Of a DNA stretch of 64,000 bases, positions 10,468-20,473 are shown piece after piece (position 1 is the stretch's first letter; each line of letters begins with the position of its first letter). The DNA lies in the NCBI GenBank assembly GCA_023374045.1, contig CM041776.1:343851636-343915635 (forward strand). Direction: 5' to 3'. The translations under genes and the position numbers were made by a program. Under the pieces are notes generated by a model. The model had not been told where the DNA came from. It saw nothing but the letters and a program-made list of their open reading frames with translations, and did not search any database. This DNA comes from Limonium bicolor (Eukaryota; Streptophyta; Magnoliopsida; Caryophyllales; Plumbaginaceae).

Positions 10468-13400
10468 ATGTCTCGATTACTGCGATTGCAGCCGTCTCTC
10501 CAGATTCTAGTAAGTTCCTCCAACGATTCTTGTTCATTAAGAAATCGCCGATTGCCGAATTACAACATCTTGTTGTCCGGGGCTCTGATTTCATTCCTTT
10601 TCGCTCGTAAGCTGTTGCATATATTTGATCGCACACTTGCCAATTCCCTTTAGTTGGTGATTCGCCGCTCCCGCTATTGTGATGAAATGGAAAAGTTGGC
10701 AAGTATTACGATCAAAGGTTTTAAAGATATATTTTGATTTCAATTAGCATTGTGTGTGACATTACGCCACTTTGAAGTAGCTCGTTAGCGAATAAATCCT
10801 ACATGAGAGGAAGAGATGAAGCGAGCTATATATTAAGATGAAACTCAATGCGGATATGTTTCTGTAGTAATTTAAGTTCTCCTCTATGTTGCTTAGTTCA
10901 ATGGCTGTGCCAAGAAATGGGAGGTTTCTGTCCTCCGATTCTACCAGGACGGATGAACCGTTGAATGTGGAGGAAGCACAGACTGTAAATGTTCCACCAC
11001 CTCCTTCCGAGAAGGTACTCTGGGATTCTCAGTTAAATACACTTTAGGATAGCTCTGACCCTCTTGACTTAGATATTCTACTTCTGCTCTCAAGCGATTT
11101 TTTCCTGTTCTTTTTCTTTTGTTTAATACAAATCGTAGCTGCTTGTTTTGGGAGGGAATGGATTCGTCGGATCACACGTATGCAAGGAAGCCTTAGATCG
11201 TGGATTGTCGGTTGCCAGTCTTAGCAGGTCTGTTTTCCTTCTATCTTTCTTTTTCTGTGGCGTCACTAGTCTGTACACAAGCCAGTGCTATAAGAAAAAA
11301 AATGTCCTTTCGGACAAACTTCTACATGGCAAGGCTTAGAATACTAAAACAAAACTAGAATAGACTGAGCAGATTTTTCTTCCCTGTTTTGGGGTTCCCT
11401 AAGTAACACAAATGTGTTACTGGGTGCTGTAACCCTTTCTTGAGTTTACTTACGCAGTATGAGTTGTTAAACGATTATTCAGAATGTGTTGAAGTGGGGA
11501 AAGTTGTAATTCATGTTCATATTAATCTTTGTTTTCTGCAGGTCTGGTAGATCATCTATAAATGAACCATGGGCTAATGACATTTCGTGGCATCAAGGTG
11601 TCTATTTTTATCAACTCATATTCATTTTGTAATGGACCTCCCTCCACCGTCTGTTTTTGTACTCTGAAAATGCTGGGTAACAATTGTGGATTGAAAGAAC
11701 ATGTGTTTTTTCACAATAATTCCCCTGCAGGAAATCTTCTTTCTCCTGAGTCGCTGAAGGATGCATTGACCGGAGTAACTTCTGTGGTACGATATTCATT
11801 CTCTAGCCTCTTAGGCTTCTATTATGTTTTTCTGAGCATCAATTCAATTTTTTTTCATATTACTTGGAAAATTTTCTACACTAGTTACCTTACGTATGTG
11901 CGAGCATATGTTTGGATCTAGTGAACACATTCAAAGTCTTAACTCAAAGCTTTCCAGATATCTTGTGTAGGTGGCTTTGGATCCAATTCATATATGTATA
12001 AGATCAACGGAACTGCAAACATAAATGCTGTTAGAGCTGCTGCTGAACATGGTATATGATTATTTACACTAGCCATCTCTTTTAACCATTGGTGTATATC
12101 TAACTTCTCTAATGTTATTACTGTGATGTGTTTCCATTGGGATATTGCACCGCGTGTTTGGATTATTTTTGCTCAACATTGCATTTTTTTTTTCTCATCA
12201 CTTTCTTACGACAATCAAGGAATGCACATGAAAGATGTTATGCTAAGTTGAGATGAACTGCTCAAGAATGAAAGTCATAAAACAATAGTCTCTTTTTGCA
12301 GCGTTTGGAACTATATTGAAGAGTAAATAACATGTTGGAACATTGTCTTTGCTTTACTTGCAGGTGTTAAAAGGTTTGTTTATATCTCGGCAGCTGACTT
12401 TGGTTTGGTCAATTATGTACTACAAGGTTACTATGATGGAAAGGTACCTGCTGTTTATATTGTTCTCACTTCTATTGTTTTTGAGTGGCAATTTTGAGTG
12501 TAGAGTCATTTGATATATTGATATAACTGGACATACTAAACAGTGAAGAGTCCTTCATCCTACAACTATGTTTTTTAATCTTTGGATCAAGCTTTATTAC
12601 TACTATTATAATGAATGTATACCCTTTTCTATAGCACGTTGTCAAAACTAAAATTGCTTTGGTAGATTTGTGACGTGTGGAGTGGCAACAAAGACTAGTA
12701 AAGTTGGTCAGTAATAGTGATGCTAAAGCCAAAATGCAACAGAATTATGGGCTTTTAAGTGATTTGTTTCTACGAAAACAAATATTGGAACACATCAATA
12801 TTACTATGAAATCCAGAGCATATACATACTTTTCTTTGATAGATAGTGGCTAAATAGCCCAAAGGTTGAATTATAAATATGTTCATCAACCTACTACAAG
12901 ATTACACCACAAAATGTATATCCACCTCACAACAGCACCCACACTAAACTACCAAATAACTGACATTCATCACTAATGTTCTTCTCAATCTGAGCATCCT
13001 TTATCAGGAAAAGCAACACCAGCTTTTTCTTCTTGCCAAGCACTGCTCACAAGATCGTACAGGAGCACAAAATCTGAGCATATGCATATCTATGGAATAG
13101 AAAATAGACACCACTTTGTTCTTAAGCACACTGAAAAGTTTTGAAAATTTGAACGTGTGTCTGATCTTTTGGTTTTGGATTTGGTGATTCTTCAGAAGGT
13201 AAAAAGGCCGTAGAAAATTGTAAGTTCTGTGGCTTTACTGAATATGGTTACTTTTAGAGCCTTCTCTTTCATAGTGAATGTTCTTGAGGGTTATGTTGGA
13301 GTTGCTTTTCGTGCCTACAAACTCCACGTAGGCTTATCTCAGGGTCTCCTAGTGTCATTTCACTAAAAAATAGTTAGAAGTGCTCGTGTGCCAATTTTTC

Positions 13401-14673
13401 AGTAACATAGTTGCAAATTTATAAATGGCACCCCTTCTGCTAGCCAAAGAAACAAAGCTATAGGCTATTGCATTGCTTATTTTCTCACGTGTCTCTTTGT
13501 ATTGCAGAGAGCTGCTGAAACAGAGATATTGACCAGATTTCCCTATGGAGGTGAGCTTGCCTTTACGTTTGCTGGAATGTTACGTACTTGATATGGCTAG
13601 GAGAATCTGTTGTGGTTCAATAAAAGAAATGTAGCACACCGCCGTCATTTAGGAGATACAAATGTATAGACTGTCCTTCGGGGACATCCGATAAAAAAAA
13701 CGAATGTATAGACTGCTTAATTGTGCGAAGTAGCTGATTTTATGGCCTATTGGATGTAAGATGTTTGATTACCACGTTATACAGTGAGAAATATAGCTCA
13801 GTTGGCTGGATATCATAGACAATCTGGCGGTAGAATAATATTCTCCTGTTGCGAATCAATGTTGATGGTGGACACTGATGCATGATTGAAGGAGTTATTC
13901 TGCTAAAACTGAAAAAGTTAGTCAGCGGGGAGAAATAGTTCACTCTTGCTGAGAATAGCCAACTACTGACCTGGATTTGGTTATATGGCTACCCGTATTT
14001 GAGACTTTCAGGGTCAGTGATTTTTAATCTTCTTACTTAAAAAAAAAATAGATTTTTTTAATCTTCAATAATGTGGCAAAGATGAGAAGTATTCAGTGAG
14101 GAGCGATGATTCACTTTTGCTCGTAGTAGCTGATTACTGGCTTGGATTCGTTTACCCTTGTTGTGACTTCAGTGTCGATGCTAAATTTAATCTTCAATGA
14201 TGTTTCAAACTAGTTATGGTGATGTTTCAAATATGTCATGGTGATGTTATGTATGATATTTGCAGGGGTGATACTGAGGCCTGGTTTTATCTATGGCACA
14301 CGCCGAGTAGGAAACATGAAATTGCCTCTTGGTGTTATCGGTTTCCCAATGGAGAAGGTAACGAAGTAGAGATTTGTTTTTTATTATTCCCTTCCAAACG
14401 TTCCTGCTTGCTGGTTGCGCTCGACCAATCTCTTTCTTTAGCGGGGAAAGCCTGACTTGGTTCTAAATGCCTTTTTGCAGGTTTCCAATATGTTAAACCA
14501 TTGACCAAGTTCCCCTTGTGGGCCCGCTGTTGACTCCTCCAGTTAATGTACTTTCTGTGGCAAGAGTAGCCATTAGAGCGGCGACTGATCCCGTGTTTCC
14601 CCCGGGCGTAGTGGATGTTCATGGTATAGTGCGTTATAGTCAGGTTAGTCGGTATAGGTCACTTGATGTGTAA
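10468..14673 (+). CDS. NAD(P)-binding Rossmann-fold protein (At5g15910/At5g10730-like), last exon frameshifted
   Basis: An atypical short-chain dehydrogenase (NDUFA9-like) family protein, expected in an organelle. Exons read from GT-AG sites and phase: 10468-10509, 10877-11014, 11139-11227, 11542-11597, 11731-11786, 11958-12051, 12364-12443, 13508-13550, 14266-14357, then 14470 to the stop at 14673. All phases agree through exon 9, giving 230 residues. The start MSRLLRLQPSL is Arg-rich, like a transit peptide. The nucleotide-binding motif GGNGFVG is at residues 65-71; ISCVGGFGSNSYMYKINGTA and RFVYISAADFG follow the plant family closely. Exon 10 should encode KPL..PLVGPLLTPPVNV...DPVFPPGVVDVHGIVRYSQ and those residues are all present, but in three frames: one base appears missing near 14483 and another in the CCCC run near 14502. 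Read literally, the protein stops after VSNMLNH (237 aa) instead of about 290. Either the allele is damaged or the assembly has two indels. Confidence 0.85.
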
Positions 14674-15609
14674 ATGTTTTCCATTCTGCAATTTATTGTC
14701 GTGTTTCAAGCACACTAGTAAGTGGCATGAGGAAGTAGATGAAGAGAAAGGTGCAGTTGTGCGAACTATCGGTATAAGCGAGCGGTGCCAAGCTTTTGCG
14801 GTGCTATGCTACAAGCGTGGAACTGATTGAATTGTGCACAGTTGATGGTCCTGATTAAATAAACTGAATTGCAGCAAGTGCACTTTTGCGAACTATAAGG
14901 ATGGTTTCAAATGTTTGTATGTTGTGGTCACAGTGATGGATGGTCCTGTGAACATGGTGCCCTCGTTTGGAGCATTGTTCTTGTCTTAGATCGATGGACT
15001 CTTACAATAATAAGATAATACTGATATAGTTTTGCTTTTAAAAAATGAGAAGTTTCATTACCCAAGGGAATGTATACAGCTTAGAACGAGAAAAGATCGT
15101 CAAGTGGGGTCAACATGATCGTCAAGTGGGGTCAACATCTGCGTCCTTGTAAGCAAACCATTTTTAATGGCTTAATCGTATACAGCAGTGAGGCGGGATT
15201 ACACTAGCTGGAATTTGTCTTACGCATTTGCTAGTCAAAGTAAAGTATCTGAAGAGTTTTATGGGAAAGTCCGACGTGTGTAAAACTCAATTTCAGGTTA
15301 CCGTGTGGGGTTGTAGGAGACCTGAATTATATTACTCCGGCCTTTATTTTAGCTATAAAAGAGAAGGGTGCAACCTGGTGCTTAGAAAAGATGTCTCGTA
15401 GAGTAGGCCTTCGCAACTAAATTAGGATGCATCTTAGGCTCCATGGGTCATTCATTCAATTGGTCTAACGAGATGCTAGCTTAGATTGATTGAAATATTA
15501 ACTTCTTTGATGAATTGCTTCGCTGGAACATGTCGTTTAGGTTCTCATCGAATCAGAGTACCATATCTTCTCTTGTTTTTTTAGAAAGGAAGCTGGATTA
15601 CAAGAATTA
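14674..15609. other. Intergenic, 3' flank of the Rossmann gene
   Basis: Probably holds the 3' UTR of the upstream gene. A direct repeat of GATCGTCAAGTGGGGTCAAC occurs near 15097 and 15119. No further gene seen. Confidence 0.5.
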
Positions 15610-16164
15610 CTATAAATAATTACTGTTAAAATTATCGTTAACCACCTGGTGCACCAGAGCTGCCACCGTACTTTCTGCCCTCGTTGTCGCCTTTTCAGAT
15701 ACCACTTCCGGCGCCGTTTTGTGCAAGGGAACCAACAACTGATGATCATTGGTTAAGCCGCCACCGCCACATCCAGCTTCGCCCCTATTAGCAGCACTGA
15801 TGGACGAAGTAGCAGTGGCCCTCTTCTTCTGTTGCTTCTCCCTAGCCCTGTGATTTTGAAACCAGAAAAAACCATACTTGTCCTGAATCTTTCCATGTTC
15901 ACTTAACCTTTTGGTAATCTCCTTAATATGGTTCACGTTAGGGGACCTAAACCCTTTGCCATAGTACAGGTCTTTCAGAATGCTTATCTGCTCAATCGTA
16001 GGTGACCATCTCGTCCTGCTCTGCTCAGTCATAGTTGTGTTGGTCACCTTCCAGTTCCTCCGTGGTTTGTTTGGTGTTGTGTTTCCATCGGTGGGAAAGT
16101 AAGGATCCAGCAAACAGAAAGGACTTATTTGAAAAAAGAGAGATGCATCACTCATCTTTCTCAC
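15610..16164 (-). CDS. Divergent WUSCHEL-related homeobox (WOX) protein
   Basis: 184 residues in one exon. Residues about 49-115 form a homeodomain of WUS type: TRWSPTIEQISILKDLYY, then FRSP, ITKRL, GKIQ and the recognition helix WFQNHRAR (101-108), which keeps the W, F, N and R contacting DNA. The LYYGKGFRSP loop matches the longer loop of WUS rather than that of WOX2 or WOX4. The normally invariant IEGKNVFYWFQNH is changed to IQDKYGFFWFQNH. No WUS box (TLxLFP) or C-terminal EAR motif is visible and the protein is short for WUS (near 290 aa); the C-terminus has a poly-Gly patch. WOX proteins control stem-cell identity. Alternative starts are residues 4 and 45; the first Met is kept because the frame upstream gives no better choice. 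A MITE begins only 24 bp upstream, so the promoter is disrupted or replaced. It may be a diverged paralog or a decaying copy. Confidence 0.75.
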   Translation of the reverse strand: MRKMSDASLFFQISPFCLLDPYFPTDGNTTPNKPRRNWKVTNTTMTEQSRTRWSPTIEQISILKDLYYGKGFRSPNVNHIKEITKRLSEHGKIQDKYGFFWFQNHRAREKQQKKRATATSSISAANRGEAGCGGGGLTNDHQLLVPLHKTAPEVVSEKATTRAESTVAALVHQVVNDNFNSNYL

Positions 16165-16228
16165 TCCTGCTGTAAAACAGTCAACTACTCTCTCCGAATT
16201 GACGGTCCTATTTACTATTTGGACATGT

Positions 16229-16257
16229 CGTTTGATTTTGATTTTGATTTTGATTTT
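16229..16257. repeat. Short GATTTT tandem repeat
   Basis: Four to five copies of GATTTT in the left arm of the outer MITE. Confidence 0.8.
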
Positions 16258-16338
16258 TAATATATAAGATAAATTAATTTTGAAAATTTAAGTTTTAATT
16301 CCTTACATGATAAACTATATATTACAAAATTTAGTTTT

Positions 16339-16357
16339 ATAAAATTATTTTATCTTT
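16339..16357. repeat. LINE target site duplication, left copy
   Basis: ATAAAATTATTTTATCTTT, identical over 19 bp to 22653-22671. It runs directly into the T-run that is the LINE poly-A tail on the minus strand. Confidence 0.85.
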
Positions 16358-16384
16358 TTTTTTTTGATCATAAACTTTTAGCAT

Positions 16385-19300
16385 TCATCCTTCATCAAAA
16401 GAGAGTTCCACGTCTAACTTACAAGCATAAACTATCTTACTAGGGATATAATCTCCCAACCAAGTCTTAAAAAACACCGAACTGTTAAACAGAAAGGAGA
16501 TAAGCAAGTTAGGAAGGCTAGTGCCAGCTACTTTCTGATGCAGTCTACTAATATTACAAAGATTACATAAGCAAGCCAATTGTTCCCATCTTTCAGAGAC
16601 TACAAAATCAAGCTGAAGATACTTCCGGTTCTTGAGGAAAAGAAAGATCTCAGGGTCACTGATATCCATCTCCACATTTGAGTAACCTGCTTCAAAGGCC
16701 CATTTCAACGCAAAAACCAACCCTTGCAACTCTGCTCCTGCCTGAGGGCATCTAGAATTCATTCTTTTGTTGAAAGCCATCAATATTGCTCCATCTGAAT
16801 TCCTAATAGAGCCTGCTAACATGAGGGCATAACCCCTTTTCTTCTTCCAGTCACAACTGATCTTAATCGCATCCTGCAGAGGAGGAATCCAATGATTTTC
16901 AGTTTGATTAGTAACCATACTTTTTTCCAAACCGAGTCTATAAGCTTTAACAAAAGCAAGATTTGATTCCAGGAGAGACAACCAAGACAAAAGAGGATTA
17001 TGTCTAACTGAATTCTTGGCATCATATATAACCCACATGAGATTAACCACCATTTCCAGTTTATCATCAGTCCAACTATCAGTCTTTGCAAAAATCATCT
17101 CCTGCATACTTTTCTCTTCTGTTTCCTGCTCATCAGGCAAATCAAGCAGATCCACCCAAATGTCTTTGACCATAACACACCCAAAGAACAAATGAAACAT
17201 TGTATCAATCTTAGAACAGAAGCAGCAGAGAGGAAATCCTCCTAATCTTTTAGCAAGATTGGCAAGGCAAGGGACAATGTTTTTCATAAATTTCCAGTGA
17301 ATCAATTTAGCTCTCGGACTGCACTGCAGGTGATTGATTCTTCTACTGAGATTATTCAGACTACCACTAGTAGAAGGATAACTGGTAGAGCAAGCTGTTA
17401 GATTCAGACTATAGGCAGACTTGACAGTAAAGAGGCCATCTTTTGAGTTGTGCCAGGTCCAATTGTCTGATTCCAAAGTGGTAAAACTAACTTTCTTGAT
17501 CTCCTCAACATCTATCTCCCATAAATATTGTCTCAGTAACTCGACATCCCAGTCTTTGGCATCAGGAGAAAAAAATTGATTCACTGAAGGATTAACAGCC
17601 CCAACAGGTTTAGGAGTGAAAGGTTGAAAAGAAAAGGGTCTGGGCACCCACGGCTCACCCCAGAGCAAGGTATCTTTGCCATCCCCTATCTTCTTTCTCA
17701 TTCCTTTTTTTAAAAGATCCAAACTGGAGAAGATGGAATTCCAGATAGGACTACCACTATGTTTTTTCTTAGCATTGAGAAGATGATCCAGCGGAAAATA
17801 AATGCCTTTAAGGGTCTTAGACACCAGGGAGTTAGGTTCTGTTACAAGCTTCCAGGCCTGCTTAGCTAACAAAGCCTTATTGAACGAATCTGCTGATCTG
17901 AACCCAATACCCCCCTTATCCTTACTCCTACACAGTTCTTCCCACTTAACCCAGTGTATACTTCTTTTATCCAGGCTCCCTCCCCACCAGAAGGATGCTA
18001 GACAAGCATTTATTTTTTCGATAATACCTTTGGGCAAGAGAAATAAGGACATAGGGTAGACTGGGATTGACTGGAGCACACTAGACAGCAGAACTGATCT
18101 TCCAGCTTGAGACATGGGTTTTCCCCAGCTAGCCACTCTCTTTCTGATAGACTCCACAATATAATTGAAGATTTGATTCCTATTCCTCCCCATACCACTA
18201 GGCAGCCCAAGGTACTTCTGAAAAGAAGATGTTTCTCCAACTCCTAGGATGTTACAGATTTGGATTTTGCTTTGGATATTCAGTTTCCTGCTGAAGATGA
18301 TATCAGATTTCTGCCTATTAAAAGAGTGACCAGAGACTGCTAGAAAAGATTTGAGGGCTTCGTTAAGGAATTGAGCATTCATAACTGAGCATTTTCCACA
18401 GATTAAAATATCATCTGCGAAGGCCAGATGATTAATGCTAGGGCCAGTTTCAGACAATTTCACTCCTTTGAAACTACCTAGGACTTCTGCCTGATTTAGA
18501 AAACTCGAGAGAGCCTCTTGGGCAAGAATAAACAGGTAAGGGGATAAGGGGTCCCCTTGTCTTATTCCCCTTGAAGGGTTAAAAGGATCACCTGGAGTTC
18601 CATTGACTAACACAGAGCAGATAGTTGAGGTAAAACAATTGATCACAGGTCTAAGCCACACCTCTGGGAAACCCATAGACCGAAGAACATCCTCAATAAA
18701 CTTCCAATCCAATCTATCATATGCCTTACTTAAGTCCAGTTTAAGAGCAAACTCACCGTGTTTGATAGCTTTACTCCTAGCTAGTTTGTGCAAAATTTCC
18801 CCTGAAATGATAATGTTGTCTGTAATAAGCCTCCCTCTCACGAATCCTGACTGATTTGGGGAGATAATCTCTGGAAGAATACCTCTAATTCTGTTGGCCA
18901 AGACTTTAGACACTACTTTATAAACAAAGTTACAAAGCGAGATAGGCCTAAAATCTGACATGTTAACAGCTCCTTTAATCTTAGGAATAAGAGTGATGAA
19001 AAAATGATTCATCAATCCAGGGAAAGAGTTACCTTGCAACAAGGAGAGCACCGTGTCTATCACTTGCTTGCCCACCACTCCCCACAGAGACTTGAAGAAA
19101 AGCCCATTGAAACCGTCCGGTCCTGGTGATTTATCTCCACCCAATTGTTTCATTGCAGCAACCACTTCTTGACTACTATAAGGAATCTGAAGCCCTGAGA
19201 TATGATTCACTGACAGCCTACCTCTAACGGCTTCAACAAACCTTGTATCAGTCTCAGTATCAGTCTCAGAATTCTCAGATTGATACAAGTTCATGAAGTA

Positions 19301-20473
19301 CTGTCGAGCAATCAACTCTATGTTATTCCAGTCATACTTCATTACATTATCCTGATCCAGAAGCCCAAAAATAAAGTTCCTTCTTCTTCTAGCATTGGCT
19401 CTGTCATGGAAGAAACGGGTGTTCCTGTCTCCTTCTTTCACCCATTGAACTTTGGCTCTCTGCTTCCACCAGTCTTCGAGCTTGAAGGACAACAACTCAA
19501 TCTCCACTAAAATTCTTTTTCTGTTGTTATTTGACCAAGAAGAAGTATTAGCTTGTATCAGAGAAGACAATTCCTCTTTCTTTTTTTGAATTTTCCACTG
19601 GATCTTTTTGTATGACCAGCCTTTCCATTTCTGTAAGGCCTTAGCACAGTTTATTATCTTCTGCTCAAGATTCTTTTCCGATTCTCCCCAGATCTTTGAA
19701 ACAATACTGAAGCACTTATCTTCTTTGAGCCAAGCATTTTCGAATCTGAAAATATGTCTTTTTTTTTTCTGATATCCAAAGAAATGAAGGAGAATAGGTC
19801 TGTGGTCTGACTTTCCCCACTGCAAGTGTTCAACAGACATGCTAGGAAACATCTCCAAGGCTTTATCACAAACCAGAAATCTATCTAATCGACTGATAGA
19901 TTGCTTACCATCTTCCTGACAGTTACAGAAAGTACCAGCCTCCCCAAAATAGCCAACATCCAGTAGATTACACTCCTGAACTACATCCCTGAAACTCTTC
20001 ATACAATTTTCACTCCTCAATCTCCCTCCTACTTTTTCTGAATTCCACATGATCTGATTGTAATCCCCCGCCACAACCCATGGCCCAGCAACCTGCTGTC
20101 TGAGAATTTTCAACAGCTTCCACGAGAGATATTTCATCTGCCAATCTGACCAGCCATAAAACCCAGTGAAGTTAAAGGCTATGCCACCAGGAAAAACCAC
20201 ATTAGCTGCAATATGATGCTTGGAGTTATTTATAATCGAAATTCTTAACTCAGATTTCCAGAAGAACGCTAACCCACCACTTCTACCAACACTAGGAGAA
20301 GCAAAGAACTCATAACCTTGAAAAACTTTACTGATCTGCAACATTTCTTCCACGGACCTATGAGTTTCCATAAGGAAAATCATATCTGGTGCTCTAGATC
20401 TAATAAGATCTCGCACCCAAATAACTGCCTGAGGGCTGCCCAACCCTCGGCAGTTAAAACTTAGGCAAGTCAT
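16385..20473 (-). CDS. LINE ORF2: endonuclease-reverse transcriptase
   Basis: 1362 residues. The N-terminus (1-230) is an AP-type endonuclease of the exo-endo-phosphatase fold: MTCLSFNCRGLGSP, METHR (catalytic Glu), GDYNQ near 136 and SDHRPI near 220. The reverse transcriptase follows, with FRPISLCN near 506, DLSKAYDRLDW, GIRQGDPLSP and the FADD active site near 683. A zf-RVT module with C..C and H..C spacing lies near 1050-1120. The C-terminus has an RNase H-like piece (AELQGLVFALKWA near 1245) but its first strand with the usual N-x-D-G is missing, so RNase H activity is doubtful. The start ATG overlaps the ORF1 stop as ATGA, suggesting translation by termination-reinitiation. Confidence 0.95.
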   Translation of the reverse strand: MTCLSFNCRGLGSPQAVIWVRDLIRSRAPDMIFLMETHRSVEEMLQISKVFQGYEFFASPSVGRSGGLAFFWKSELRISIINNSKHHIAANVVFPGGIAFNFTGFYGWSDWQMKYLSWKLLKILRQQVAGPWVVAGDYNQIMWNSEKVGGRLRSENCMKSFRDVVQECNLLDVGYFGEAGTFCNCQEDGKQSISRLDRFLVCDKALEMFPSMSVEHLQWGKSDHRPILLHFFGYQKKKRHIFRFENAWLKEDKCFSIVSKIWGESEKNLEQKIINCAKALQKWKGWSYKKIQWKIQKKKEELSSLIQANTSSWSNNNRKRILVEIELLSFKLEDWWKQRAKVQWVKEGDRNTRFFHDRANARRRRNFIFGLLDQDNVMKYDWNNIELIARQYFMNLYQSENSETDTETDTRFVEAVRGRLSVNHISGLQIPYSSQEVVAAMKQLGGDKSPGPDGFNGLFFKSLWGVVGKQVIDTVLSLLQGNSFPGLMNHFFITLIPKIKGAVNMSDFRPISLCNFVYKVVSKVLANRIRGILPEIISPNQSGFVRGRLITDNIIISGEILHKLARSKAIKHGEFALKLDLSKAYDRLDWKFIEDVLRSMGFPEVWLRPVINCFTSTICSVLVNGTPGDPFNPSRGIRQGDPLSPYLFILAQEALSSFLNQAEVLGSFKGVKLSETGPSINHLAFADDILICGKCSVMNAQFLNEALKSFLAVSGHSFNRQKSDIIFSRKLNIQSKIQICNILGVGETSSFQKYLGLPSGMGRNRNQIFNYIVESIRKRVASWGKPMSQAGRSVLLSSVLQSIPVYPMSLFLLPKGIIEKINACLASFWWGGSLDKRSIHWVKWEELCRSKDKGGIGFRSADSFNKALLAKQAWKLVTEPNSLVSKTLKGIYFPLDHLLNAKKKHSGSPIWNSIFSSLDLLKKGMRKKIGDGKDTLLWGEPWVPRPFSFQPFTPKPVGAVNPSVNQFFSPDAKDWDVELLRQYLWEIDVEEIKKVSFTTLESDNWTWHNSKDGLFTVKSAYSLNLTACSTSYPSTSGSLNNLSRRINHLQCSPRAKLIHWKFMKNIVPCLANLAKRLGGFPLCCFCSKIDTMFHLFFGCVMVKDIWVDLLDLPDEQETEEKSMQEMIFAKTDSWTDDKLEMVVNLMWVIYDAKNSVRHNPLLSWLSLLESNLAFVKAYRLGLEKSMVTNQTENHWIPPLQDAIKISCDWKKKRGYALMLAGSIRNSDGAILMAFNKRMNSRCPQAGAELQGLVFALKWAFEAGYSNVEMDISDPEIFLFLKNRKYLQLDFVVSERWEQLACLCNLCNISRLHQKVAGTSLPNLLISFLFNSSVFFKTWLGDYIPSKIVYACKLDVELSFDEG

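Noticed and set aside
10153..10510. Frames upstream of and overlapping the first exon of the Rossmann gene
   Set aside because: They lie in the promoter or 5' UTR and show no similarity; the ATG at 10468 gives the family N-terminus and matching splice phase.
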